Source: Montifringilla adamsi (Eukaryota; Chordata; Aves; Passeriformes; Passeridae). Taken from it: a stretch of 64,000 nt of DNA. Position numbers and translations under genes: made by a program. The stretch lies in the NCBI GenBank assembly GCA_017590115.1, contig JAGGNK010000002.1, positions 15,433,264 through 15,497,263 of the forward strand. The letters are read 5' to 3'. A model generated the notes under the pieces. It was not told where the DNA came from and did no database searches. It saw only the letters and a list, made by a program, of their open reading frames with translations. Shown here one piece after another: positions 47,532 through 59,687 of the stretch. Every line of letters starts with the position of its first letter. Within the stretch, counting starts at the first letter, position 1.

Positions 47532-47554
47532 TTATGGTACTTGTAGTACCATAA
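47532..47554. repeat. Perfect 10-bp inverted repeat with 3-nt loop
   Basis: TTATGGTACT and its exact reverse complement AGTACCATAA flank a TGT spacer. A transcript from either strand could form a short hairpin, but the stem is too short for a microRNA precursor. The function, if any, is unknown. Confidence 0.85.
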
Positions 47555-47759
47555 TATTTTTAATTTATGTAATGTAATTGATCCTGGCTGCTGTTTGAAT
47601 CTCAAATGTGACAAAAAAATTTGCATGAAATGTGAGGGAACAAATAACTGGGACATCATATGAAACTAACCGTTTTATTTGTTGTAATTTTCTGTCTGCA
47701 GCAAAGTTGGAAAAGCCCAAGGCCCAGGGTTAAGACTTTGTACTCTTGCTGTTCTGCAG

Positions 47760-47985
47760 AGTAGGCTGAAGATGGAGATGATTTCGATTTACGAGGCTGT
47801 CAGTCAGACAATTAATTACAAATAGGCAAAGATTTCACAATGAAACAAACAAGGTCTTTGACATAAATTATATCCTATCATTAAAATATTTAGAAATGTG
47901 TAATTATGGTATTTAGCAATGTTATTCAAATTATAATTAATAGGAGCCTTAATAATATTACCACCTCTTAAGTGACTTCACATTT
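47760..47985. promoter_or_regulatory. Candidate conserved enhancer with PBX-MEIS-like and homeodomain sites
   Basis: CTGTCAGTCA at 47,797-47,806 (reverse complement TGACTGACAG) is one mismatch from the PBX-MEIS/PREP composite. It is followed at once by ACAATTAATTAC, which combines a SOX-like ACAAT with a TAATTA palindrome at 47,813-47,818. Further AT cores (ACATAAATTATATCC, TGTAATTATGG, AAATTATAATTAATAGG) continue to 47,960. The block is repeat-free. Confidence 0.45.
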
Positions 47986-50900
47986 TGAAATGCTTCCTTT
48001 TACCTTTATGTGCATTTTGGATTTAGATATCCTATTTAGGTATTTTTATACTCTTCCTTCAGGGATCATTATTCTGGTGCATTGTGTGCAGAAGTTTCAA
48101 GGTCAGCATTACTTGAACAGTTGTAATAGTCCCAACAGAAAGATAAATATATATTGACTGAGGCTGGAGCTTCAATTCTTTCAGTTGCTGAAGGTCAACA
48201 GCCCCTCTGAGGTGCTCTCCAACCTTCAAATGTCTATAGGTTAAATCACTGATGAATTACTGCACTTTCCTAAATGCAGGAAACATATTCTAGACAGAGG
48301 CAGCTCATGGTGTTGTGCCTCTTGACTGTTCCCAGACTTGTGGAAATGTGTAAAAACCCAAATGTGTGAATTTGGTGTGTCAGAGCTGGAGTGGGGAACA
48401 GAACTCCCACTCTTTTCTCTATGGAAATCCTGCTCCTGGCATGCCCCTCCATTGAAACATAGCTATAAAATAATTTTCACTAACTTTGAACCAGTTGGTA
48501 GCAGTGGCTGCAAGCAGCAGTGAGGGTGTCTGTGAGGCTGCTGTGACAGAATTCCAGAGAGAATTTCCCTGGCATACTGTTCCTCTGAGGCAGTACCCAG
48601 CCATGCCTCGCTGTAAGCAGTGCTGAATCTTTTCCTTCCCAAAAAACGTTGCAAGCTGGAAGGAAATCCTCTTAGAGAGCACTTCCAACCTGCTCAGGAG
48701 GGTGGGGGGAGACTAGCTGCTTTTGGCTGTGCAGGTGTTCCTGCAGTATTCCAGAGAATATGGTCTGCAGAGGTCAGCTCCAGATCTCCAGGGGGGCACA
48801 ATAAAGCACCTTGGGTTCTAGCTCTGAATTTTACACCTTAGCCTTCTAAATGAGCAAGCACTGCAACACCCACTGCAAGTTTAAGGGGCTTCAAAACATA
48901 TCTTCATTTAATGTTGCCTTAAAATGTCTTTTGCAAAATCAAATGCTCTTAAAAAGATCGTTTTAGTGTGTCATTTAAGGCTCATTATCCTAGATATTGT
49001 CAATATTTTTACTTTCAGTTTGATCTGTGGAATGTGGGTACAGTGAAGCATTCCTACATAAAATGTAAATTAAAACATTACCTTTCAGAAGATCTGTTTT
49101 ACAGTGACTTCTGCAGTTTGCATAGTCCACACAGGTTTCTGCTATTTTGATGTATCCTGTGTCAGGAGATTTAGATAAAGGTTTTTGACCTGTAGCTGGT
49201 CTAGAATAAATAGTTCTATTTTTTATATATAGCTGTATTCATATATGTGTGTGTGTGTGTGTGTTATAATTTTTAATATACACAAAACCCTTTATATGGG
49301 AAAATTTTTTAGTATAATTTTGATAGCAAACTTCTTTGTTTCTTTCTACAAATGAAAAAGCTGATCTATTTATCAGCAGTGTAAATGTATGACCAAGTAC
49401 AGACTGACTCAACTAAGTCTCGTGGCCAAAATTAGGGAGCACATTAAGTAATATAATTTCTGTGGTACTGTGCAGTCCCTTAATTTGTTTGTGTCTGATT
49501 TTTATAGGAAATAGTAATTAATAGCAAAAAATTTGCAGCTGCCATGCTCAATAAGTAGCAGGTTCCCTTGTGTAAAACGTAGCTATTTAATATAATTTCT
49601 GCAAGTACAGGTATTTGTAAAGTAAATCACTTGAAATATAAATTTAAAAGTATGAAATACATTTCAGGAAATCCAGTTGTCCTGACAGCAGCTGAAATTC
49701 AACCCAAAATACAGTTAAGTGTAGCTGTTGTCATCATCTTGAACAGTTCAAAGAAATGACATGCACAGTATTAAACCTCAGCAGTTTATTCCACATAAAT
49801 GACTGTAACATGCTGGGCAACGTTTTTGTCATTTCAGATTTTCATCCCAACTTTTCTTTATGCTGTTTATTAAATGCCCTCAATATCTGAATAAAGCTCT
49901 TGGGGTCCAACAGTCTGCAGGAAGATGTGTTGCTAAAATGAGGAAATGTGAGAGAAAGGAAGGTGAAAAAAAATTGGGTATCAGCAAATAAATTAACACA
50001 GTTTTAAAAAACGCATTAATTTTGTAAAAATTAAGATTTTATTTGCTTTCAGCCTTCTGCTTTTTTCTTTTTCTTCGAATGAAAGCTGGTTCCCCATACA
50101 TGTACGTGACTCTTAGAGCTGAGAACTCTTAGAGACCATTGCAGAGTGTGAAATCTATGAAAAAACTGAACATTGGTAACGTAAGTCCTCGATAAGATTT
50201 GGATTTCAACAGTGCAGCCGTGGGGGAAATGGGGAAATACCGAAAGCAGAGAGTGCCTCAGCAGATAAGGGCAGCCTTCTCCTTGTGCTTGTGACCGTGT
50301 GTTGTTGTGTCAACTTGTGACTCACTGGATTCTTCCTGGAAGGTTAAACCACAGGCCTGGCAGTTTAAGTGACAGTGACGTGCGAGTAATTGCTGCTGTG
50401 TCCCAGGAAATTAATTTGATATTAATTGCAGCACAAATGGGAGAGGAATTTTGTCACTCCCGGCTGTGTTGGAGACGTGCCTCAGGTGTACCAAACCTGT
50501 GTGACCTTTATGTTGCTGTGGAAAGCCCTTGCTTTATTTTATTATCATCAGAATTCACTGTTGGTACAGTTTCCTGCATTTCAAAGCACTTCAGGTTTTA
50601 TTGAGATTGTATTTGATGTAGGATGTGTTTGATGTCAAGATGTGTTTGGGAAGGACAGCCTTCATCCTTTGTTCATGTTGAACTTAGGCTGGTTGGGGAT
50701 GGGATCCCATTCAAAGGGAGGAGAAACTGATCTGGGCACCTCCAGTCCTCACTTTGTTCTTTGTCCTCCTGAGCTCCAGCACAGGCTGCCGGGACAGAGA
50801 AGGACCAGCTTGGATGCAGAGTTCCACGGAGGGCAGGGCTGGCAGTGACAGTGGTGCCAGGGATGTTCCTCACAAGGTCCAAGGGCATCCTTCCATGGGG

Positions 50901-51540
50901 ATTGTCAGTCGGAGGTGGTTCCACCCTCCCTCCTTCAGAAAAGGAAATCCTTCTCTTTGGAGAGGGCGCAGGGGTGCTGCTCTGTCGTGTCTCACTTCTC
51001 ATCTTGGCATCTTTCTGACACTGGTGCTCCTCCAGCCTCAGTTCCACTGGTTCTGCTGTGGCAGAAAGTCCTGTTGGAGAGGATGGATGATCTGATAGAG
51101 GATAATTTATGTTGCTTGTTCTTTTAAAACCATTATGAGCTGAGTTTCTGTTTGAGTTCTTCTAAATGGTCCAAATCATCAGAAATCAACCTTTATGAGC
51201 ATCTCCTAATAAATTCTTACTGATGGGATCTCCTCGTAGGCATCAGTATTGACTCTGAGCATTGGTACTGTCTTAAAAATGTGTGTGAAAGGGGAGAAAA
51301 TGTAAAATCTAAACAATTTACTTCTTTAAAGACCTAAATGCTAATAAAGAAAAGCATAAACTCCTTTAATCAATCAAAGTTGTCACTGAAATGCCGTAGC
51401 TTGGGCAGAGGATAATGCAATTTGGTGGAATTTTCACTGTCTTGTAAGTACCAAATATAGATTAATATATAGTTCAAAACACTTTAATTTTTAAACTCTT
51501 GTCTTTCTTCTTCGCTGCTGAAAAATTATTCTTGAAAAAT
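47985..51540. other. Intronic sequence with minor repeat and weak regulatory hints
   Basis: A TG run lies at 49,246-49,264. A CR1-like end (CTCTGAGGTGCTCTCCAACC) appears at about 48,206-48,225 without upstream support. A possible conserved stretch at 50,330-50,480 has AGTTTAAGTGACAGTGACG and ATTAATTTGATATTAATTGC. The GC-richer area 50,640-51,100 has overlapping frames on both strands with no known domain. Confidence 0.4.
49246..49264. repeat. (TG)n microsatellite
   Basis: An uninterrupted TG dinucleotide run preceded by a short ATATAT stretch. Confidence 0.9.
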
Positions 51541-52030
51541 AAAGAAACTGCCCTGTGGTCAAAGATAGTCTTAACTACCTGTCAATCAAAAGGAGAAGTT
51601 TGTTGAGACATTTAATTACAAGATAATGTAGTCATCAAAATCTCGTTGTGGTAACTGACAGCTCATTTTGGACTGAAAGCGTACAGCTACCTCCCCTGAG
51701 GTCAGAGATGTTCCGAGGTTAACGTAGTAATGACAAGTCCTTTATTATCACATTATGACATTGAAAAAAATTGCAATTATACTAATAAATTAATAACAGT
51801 AATAAAATGACAGTCATAATTGCATAATATACATGTTGTCAACGGCATTTTTGTTACATGGCTGGAATTCATATTTTATCTGCATATCTTACACGGTATT
51901 AAATTTTCCCAATTCAGTCCAGGCATGCAGTGGCTCCTGAAATTTCTGAAAGCCTGGGCAGTTACTGCTGGAAATGAGACTTGGAGGCGTCAGTTGTTTT
52001 TTGCATTTAAGAATTAAAAATATAAAGAGT
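51540..52030. promoter_or_regulatory. Candidate conserved enhancer with an exact PBX-MEIS/PREP composite site
   Basis: CTGTCAATCA at 51,579-51,588 is the exact reverse complement of TGATTGACAG, the canonical composite site for PBX with MEIS or PREP TALE proteins. Nearby are a TCF/LEF-like GGTCAAAGAT (about 51,558), TAATTA at 51,613-51,618, a second TGACAG at 51,656-51,661, and AT-rich homeodomain cores to about 51,850. No transposon interrupts the 490 bp. DACH, MEIS and PBX genes act together in limb and neural patterning, which makes a TALE-bound DACH2 enhancer plausible, though unproven. Confidence 0.5.
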
Positions 52031-54895
52031 GAAGTTGAAGAATTTCACACTCAACTGTAATTAAATATTCAGATTTGGTTTTTAGCCATGTCCCTTAAGA
52101 AAACAAAATATCTGTTATTGGATATAATAATGGATAAAAACCTGAATTAGAGAGGAACTCTGAAACTGTCCAACAGACAAAGAATGTTCATTTTCCTGTG
52201 TAGACAGGGAATTTCATGGTGGTTTTTTTTTATGATTTTCTTCCCAGCTTTGCCTTAGAGTGAGGTAAGTTTTTGTGTGGATGAAGATGGGCTCAAGACA
52301 TCTCTGCTCTTATTTTGTTGCTGAATTGCCATGACACTGAAGGAAATCAGAAGTCTTCCATTCTGGTATCCACCCATACAGTTAGTTTACATAAACCTCC
52401 ACTAGGTACAAAATCAGGGGTCAGCACAGAGTTTCACCCATTTATCCATCAACACTAGGTTTCCTTCTGGTGCTCAGGCAGCTTTTTCTGCTTTGGTTCT
52501 GACCGTTCTGTCAGTTTAAAATGAATAAATGCCCTGTACCTGTGCCGTGGGGACAAGTGCACTTGTCCCTCTGTTCCCCTGGCCTTGGGAAGGGTCCAGG
52601 CTCACCCGAGCTCTGGGCTTCCTTGGGGCTTTGCCCATTTTCCAGCCTGACTCCAGGAGCAGCAGGCAGGGATGTGCAGGGTAAAGCCTCTCATCGCCTC
52701 CCAAATATCGCCCTGAGCGTTCTCCTGACGTGCCGTATTCCATTTGAAGTGTACAGAGTTCCAGATTACGCTTTTTTGCGTGGATTGAACTCTGTGGAAC
52801 TTTTATCTCCAGACTCTTTCCTTGTTTTCGTTTTCATTTTCCAGCAGAGTGTGAAACCACCACCAATTTTTATGACCTATTCTTTGAGTTAATTCTTGCT
52901 TCAGTTCCACCCTCCTTTCTTGCTTCTGCTTCTTGTCCAGGTTTGATTTCTTCCCCAACACAGCATCATCAGTTCTATTAGGGAGCCATAATTAAAATCT
53001 TAGGGAGCAGTCACAGTGAGGCACAGTTATCCTAAGAAAAATCTTAAATACTTTTTTTGTCCTATTATTTTCCTTTGGACCTCGGTGGAAGGAAGTGATT
53101 CTACTGCTGGCATTGTCTGCTGCTGCACTCCAGCCTGGTTTTTCTACAGGACTCCCTCAAAAAAACCTGCAATTTGGGTTGGGTTTTTAAATTTTATTTA
53201 AAATTCTGTAACCTAACAAGGAAAATGCAAAAGGTTTTCTATCACATAGAAAATTTTGATAATTTAGATACTGCATAATCAACATTTACTACATGAGATT
53301 TACTCAAAACTTTCAAGAATTTGCTTATGATAAGGAGAAGCTGACATATTTTCATGACTGCAGAATGAGTTTCCTGGAGGAGTCCAACCCTCCAGTACTT
53401 CAGGGTGTGGAGGTGCTGAAGTTTTGCAAGAAAAGACTGGTATTTTATTAATAAAGGAGCAGCAGCCTGTTTTTCTGTGTTTCCATCACATACTTAAGAT
53501 GGAAGCAGATGCCAGATGTGGAGAACTTCAGTTTAAATCATTAATAATTTGCAGGAATGCAAAATACTGACTTTAATATTACTGTCGCTGTAAAAGCAGT
53601 TGAGAACAGGGTTGTAATAACATCATTATCAAATCTATATTACACCAACGCTGCTCTTGGGCAAGAAGTGCTAACAGAGCTGTGCAATGCATGTGTAGCC
53701 TGTGTGGAAACAAATTCTGCTCTTGACACAAAATTTTAGTTTCTCCCCTTTTTTTTTTAAAATACTATCAAAGGCAATTCTGGAATTAGATAACATGAAG
53801 AAACAAAATTATTTAATGTTGAATAGTTACATGAGTTGTAGGTACTATTCCAACAGAAAAATTCCATAATATTTAGCACAACAAATTACAGAATGCAAAG
53901 GAAAAAAAGTCACAGGTAATATTTCATTAATTTAATAATCTGCATGAGTAATATATTTCAACAATTCAGGCAGAGTTTGCTCAGTGCAATTATTTTACTG
54001 TTCACGTGCATGTCAGTTATCCTCTGGAGATAGTGATGAATATCAAATAATTAATACAGCTGAGAATGTTTCTCTGTAGCAGTGGGTAATTTGTGAGATT
54101 AAGGGGAAAGGATTTTTTTTTTTATTATCCCGTATTCCTAAATTTAATCTCTATCAGTGACGATTTCCTATTCCCACAAAAGTTAAATGTGGAAGGTCCT
54201 TTTCTTGAAAGGAGATTTGGGTTCAAAAGAAACGGAACAATGCAGTCATATTTACAAATGTGTATGTAGAAGTTTCAGTAGAGTTTTGCAAGTAAAGTGT
54301 GGTGGATCTGCTGAGATTTATTTCTGTCTGAAGGGACAGTTTTGGTAAAACCTGGCTGTTTCTGTCACGTGCTGTGTTCAGGAGTCAGCTTGAGATGAGG
54401 CAGAATTTCAGTTTTTGTTATATATCCAGTGATTTACTTCTGCCTGATTTCATCCTTGTTACTTCCATTCCTTTCCAACTAATCCTGACCTTCCAGGACC
54501 CCCTTTCATTTTGCTTTTTTCTTTCTCCCTGTCCCGTTTGATCCAGGTAGCCCTTTATTTACTGGACAAGTTTTGATGAGAGTGTGAAAATCTGGTCCTT
54601 GGAGCACACTGAGGGTGTAGAACTCCTCAGCAGGATGCTCTGCACATCATGTCACCATCTTTCTCATAATTCTAGCAGCTAATGTGAATATTTTCATTCT
54701 GAAAAGAAGAAGACACTCAGAAAAAAACAAACCAGAATGTAAAATAAATCCTTTTGTTCTCCCAAATCCACACTGCTCCCCCCCTTCCCTTTTTCCCCCA
54801 GACATCTGCTTTTGTGGTTGTAATTCTGTCTCCAGTCAGTTTCCCTTTGAGTTTGGAGAGGAGGGTATTAGATGCTTTCAAGTCATTCACCTCTA
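52030..54895. other. Intronic sequence, no strong feature seen
   Basis: A GC-richer patch at 52,540-52,740 carries overlapping short frames on both strands without recognisable domains. AT-rich sequence at 53,780-54,060 has several TAAT cores but no distinctive motif combination. Confidence 0.45.
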
Positions 54896-55420
54896 ATTTC
54901 TGAACTGCAATTAGAAATAAACTTTTTTCTTGCCCCTACTTTTTGCATCCTAGGGTAGCAATTAAGAGGAGCGGGGTGAATAGGTTACCATTTTATCCAA
55001 CTCTATTACTCTGACTGATGGAGCTATTAGATAAAGGCAAACTGTAATTCTTTATTACCTGCCTGGCTCATTTCTGCACTTTGCCCTGGAGAAGAGCTGC
55101 ATAAAAGATCAGAGTGTTATTGAAAACTCCTGAGCAAATATTGAGCAACTTGCTGGGGCACTCAGGTAATGACAGAATTCGAGGGAAATGCACATGTGAG
55201 TGTTCGGGTAAAGATGTGGTGAGAAACTGCTGGATGGCAGAGCTGGAGTAGGATGGCTTTGGGAAAGAAGAGCTGGGAACACTTTGTATATGATAAATAC
55301 GCTTATAATTAGTGAGATCATTAGCATGGACACCATGTACTTAAGTATTCACAAAGAAGTCTTTAAGCTAAGCAGTTAGCTTCACAATGAAGGAAGGAGA
55401 CAAAATGAATTATATACAGC
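54895..55420. promoter_or_regulatory. Candidate conserved non-coding enhancer
   Basis: The left half has AACTGCAATTAGAAATAAAC, GGTAGCAATTAAGAGGAGCG and GAGCTATTAGATAAAGG; the right half has CGCTTATAATTAGTGAG with TAATTA at 55,306-55,311 and GATCATTAGCATGG. The sequence between is less structured, so two separate elements are possible. Repeat-free; conservation was not tested. Confidence 0.4.
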
Positions 55421-55536
55421 TGAATAAGCTTTTCAGAATCTCCAAGGAGGTGACTTGTCTGTTGATGGCCAGTGGGGGTCGAAGAGTGAAATAATTACTT
55501 AACAGCATGTAAACAATGTGAGATGTGAAGTGTGCA

Positions 55537-55574
55537 TTTTTTTCCTTTTCTTTTTCTTTTCCTTTTTTTTTTTT
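55537..55574. repeat. CT-rich polypyrimidine tract
   Basis: An interrupted T/C run of about 38 bp (TTTCC and TTTTC units, then 12 T). No AG acceptor with coding sequence follows closely, so it is called low-complexity rather than a splice acceptor. Confidence 0.8.
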
Positions 55575-58500
55575 CATTGAGAGAGTTTCTTGTTGCGATG
55601 GCTCCACTGGGACAAGCAGCAGAGAAATTTGATTAAATGGATGCCTGGGGTCACGACCCTGTCTAAACATGCTGCAGCTCTCAGCATTAATCAAAGAATG
55701 TTAAAAAAAAAATTTCTGACCTTGCTGCATATGAGTATTGGTGAGCTGTGAATGCAGGCGTGGATGGATGGAGGCTGTGTGAGCGCCCTGCTCACAAAGG
55801 GGATGGAGGAGGAGGAGGCAGCTTTCAAGGACAATGGGAACCCATCGTGGTGTTTCAGTTCTTGTTCCGGGACTTTCATGTGCTGATAGCCCAGCAGCAG
55901 CTCTGGAGTTGGGAAGATCCCATTAGGATGCAGTTGGGAATGCAGCTTTTTGTGTTGGGCTGCTGCTGCTTGAACCCTGAGCGTGGAAAATATTTATAGC
56001 TCGGTGCTACATGGGAGATCCGTGGGTTCAGAGGGATTCTTGGCTGCCTCCCTCAGTTTAATGGATCTGGAAGTGCAGAGGAAGCAGCTCTCCTCTGTAG
56101 GAGTAGCCAGGATTAGTATCACACTTATTGTTTAAGTTTGTATTCTCAGAGTTCTGGTAGGAGCAGGGTGAAAGGTCTTGAGTTTTACTGAGCGAATTAC
56201 CTTGTAATAGAGCTTACAATAAATCAGAAAGTGAGATGTAGCCAGAAGTTCACAAGTGTTTTTTTTTTTAATATTTGCAGTAGTCTGGATTGCTCCCTGA
56301 AACTCCCCTGCCCTATTTGATTTATCCCTCAGTACCAACAATTCTCATTGCAGGCAAGAATATTTTGGGTAGACAGAATTTTTTTATCAGGGGAATCAAG
56401 TGTCATTGCTGTCCAATTTTGAAAACAGTCCAGGACAAAGATTGATCTTTCATCTATTTTTATATTACTTAACTGGGAATTGAAGCAGTGTAAATACAAT
56501 GAGGTCTTACCTGTATTTTTGAAGAAGGTGAGAGAAAAGGGAGATGGTCTATGCCATATTAGAGGAATTACTTTGGTCTTTCTGTCTGTTGCTCTCCCTA
56601 AAGAGTCACTATTACAAAAGATTCCTATCTCATTAATGGAAGAAGCTCCATACATTTATGTGTTGGATTCTAGTCAACAGATTAACAAATTAGAAATTAT
56701 TAAACTGTAAACAAATATAAAAAGGGAAAATACAGATGTAGAGAATCTGTCTGAAGGAGATATCCCAAAGTTTGGAAGCACCTGAAATAGCTGGATAGGA
56801 AAAAGAGGTAGTGGAGATCTCCGTGCTTCAGCAAGGACAACAAACCCAGACTGTAAGCTGTAGAAACCTTTAGGCAGAATTTTAAGTGCATTTCCAAGTG
56901 TACTGGTTCATCATGGACCTGCAGTCACTGCTTTGGGAGTCAGAACTTTGCATGAGCAGCCCAACAAGCCAGTTCTCAGTAGAGCTGTACTCTGCAAGTC
57001 CTTGTGATAGAAAACCTTGAAAAGCAAGCCAAAGATTCCAGTATTCTGAACTAATAATATATGAAAATCAGTTTAAAAGGTCTTGGATGAAACCTTAGGC
57101 AGATTTCCTCTTGTGAGAGCTGCAGGAACCCTCAGTTTTAGAAAGGTTTGGAGTTACAGGGTATATCACTGATGGTAAAACCCAAACCTGGGGTACCTGT
57201 TCTGGCTCGTGCATGGCCATGTCCAAGGGGGATCAGTAACACAGGGCTGATTGTTACCAGCATTTCTGTTACTCTTCTTGGTTTTCTTCCTGGTTTTCCT
57301 TCCTGCTTTCTATGAAATTCCTTCCCAAAGAACAAAATAACATTATCTTAGCTCTGCATCTTCTCTCAGCTTTTGGAAATTCACTGATTGAAAGAAATGT
57401 AATCTTTAAAAACAACCATCAGTGCTAGTGAGTTGGTTTTTTTGAAGAGGAACTTAAAGAAGCAGAGATGCAATTTTTGACTGTGATCTTTGCTTGTTGA
57501 TGCAGAATTGAGTCAGAAATGACCCCAGAGAGCCTTGGATTTTCTAAAGAAAAACCCATTGAAACCAGAGACAGTATTTATGTGACATTGTTCAGTCTTG
57601 TCTTTATAAAGAAAAGAGTTAATCCAACAGCAGGTGCTTTTCAAAAACCTACCTCAGTTTCCGACCTCCTGAGCTTCTGAGCTTTTTTTAAACTCCTTGA
57701 AGAGATTTGGCCAAGTTAGGAAGATAAAGGCAAGCTTCTGGGTGTGCCATGGTGGGCTCCAGTACTTACTCTGACAGAGAATAATTAAGTTTTAAAAGTT
57801 TATTTTAGAATTTAAATCCTAAAATCCATTGCATCTGCCAAATGCACGATTGCCTACAATGTCTTGAGGGTCCCAAGGTGTGAGCCCTTGAGGTGGGGAC
57901 AGGGTTAAGGTTGTTCAGGTACTTTAACTACACTTTAATGTGCTGATTTAGGTGCAGATAACCCCTGAATTTTGTAAATGGCAGAGCTTCTAGGATAAAT
58001 ATTTAATAATTGTAGCTTTTGAAAAGTTTTAGGTTTTTTGATAAAACATTTCTGATTTTTTAGCTTTATTTAGTGCTGGTTCCTGTCTGGATTTTGGCTG
58101 GGACTCACCATGTATTTCTGTAATTGCCTGCATTTATCTTTGAGAAGTGACGCAGAGGGTGGCTGCTGTTTGGACTGAAGGTGATCCAGGTCATTGTGCT
58201 CATGCCAGGCTGTTTGTATTTTTATAATTACAGTGCAGAAGAGTTGTTTTGTTCATATCAGAGCAAGTTATTAATATATTGATGATTTTCTGTGAATGTT
58301 TCTGAAATAGAATTTAAAAAATCACCATCAGTGTCCTTCTACCATCACTCCGTGACAACTGTAACACATCATGCCATAACCAACCCTTACTGGCTTTTCC
58401 ACTAAGGATGTTTATATTCTAGTAAGACTTACATAATTTAAAAAAATACATTTGAAACCCCATTTTCATTCACTTTGGAAGCAGCATTTCATGCTGTAAA

Positions 58501-59663
58501 ATCTAAATGGTCAATGACTTTTAAATACCTTCATTCAGCTGTGCTGAACATAAATTGTGGCGTTGAAGTTGAAGGCTCCTTTGTCTGTCTGTAACACAGA
58601 ATTTTTTTGCACAAACACAGAAGTGATTATTTTTGTGTAGTAAAAACAGGAGAGTAGAAGATGACCAGGTCTCAATTTAGGCATATGCTTTAGGATTAAT
58701 TTAATGTGGTTTTTTTTTTAGCAAAATGAGCAGCTTGGTTAAAAAGAATATATTTATGGAAGTGTTTATTGCAGGTCAAGAAGAAATACAATAGTGATTG
58801 ATAAAATGCTGTAGGTAATAGAATGTTTCAGAGCTGGACTTGTGTATTCAGTGTTCCACTGGGCTTTGAAGCTTCATTGTAAACTTGGATTTTCTGTAAA
58901 AGTGGTTGTGGAAGTGGAGTTGTCACATCTGTAGTCTGCAATTCCCAGCTTCTCCAAGACACCCCTTAATACCTGTGTTTGTCCATGCTCCAGACACACA
59001 CGAGCCATTCCAGGAATGATTTTTTCCCTTCTGCCTTTGCACCGCCTGATCTCTGGTGGGTTTGCCAGGCTCTGCTGGCCATGGCTGCAGCACCACTGGG
59101 GGGTTGCTCTGTCCACTCTGGGCTGGACTGACAGCCTCTGGTGGTTTTTCACTGCACCACAAACCTCTTTCACATGGTACGTTTTAATGTTATACTTACA
59201 CAGTTGACACTGACTGCAATGGTCTCGTGTTTTTTGCTGTTGTTTTTATCATAGTCTTCCTCCCCTTTTACATATCCCCTGCTATTTCCCTCGATTTTCC
59301 ACTAAATAATCTGAGTGTGAGATGGGAAATTTTTTTGGATATACAAATAAAGAAGATAGAGCTCAACTATCTCATTTTTTTTTTTTCATGGAGGTTTTTT
59401 CATGTACCAGGGCTGGTGCACGTAGTTGAGCTCATCAAAGGCAAGACATTGTGTAAGTGTCATTAGAAGAGGGTGGGGACTTAAAGATTGCAGAATTTGA
59501 TTAGAATAAAGTAAAATTCAGAGTTTTAGGTTACAGACCAGACTCACATCTGTGTGTCATTGTAATCTCTGTGCACATGTACAAATACAGAGCCTGGAAG
59601 CCATGATTCTTTACAAGTGACGTGTTTATTCAGATATTAAAAGGAACTCCACGAAAAGCATAC

Positions 59664-59687
59664 TTTTAACAAAATATTTTGTTAAAA
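59664..59687. repeat. 24-bp perfect palindrome
   Basis: TTTTAACAAAAT is followed directly by its exact reverse complement ATTTTGTTAAAA with no spacer. The dyad could bind a homodimeric factor or extrude as a small cruciform; nothing in the context favours either. It does not coincide with a transposon terminus that I can see. Confidence 0.9.

Noticed and set aside
48170..48240. Possible CR1 3' tail (CTCTGAGGTGCTCTCCAACC)
   Set aside because: Only about 20 bp match and there is no CR1 sequence upstream or terminal repeat.
55537..55600. Polypyrimidine tract as a splice acceptor for DACH2 exon 2
   Set aside because: Downstream sequence does not encode the expected basic DACH2 segment, and no clean AG follows at a normal distance in a suitable frame.
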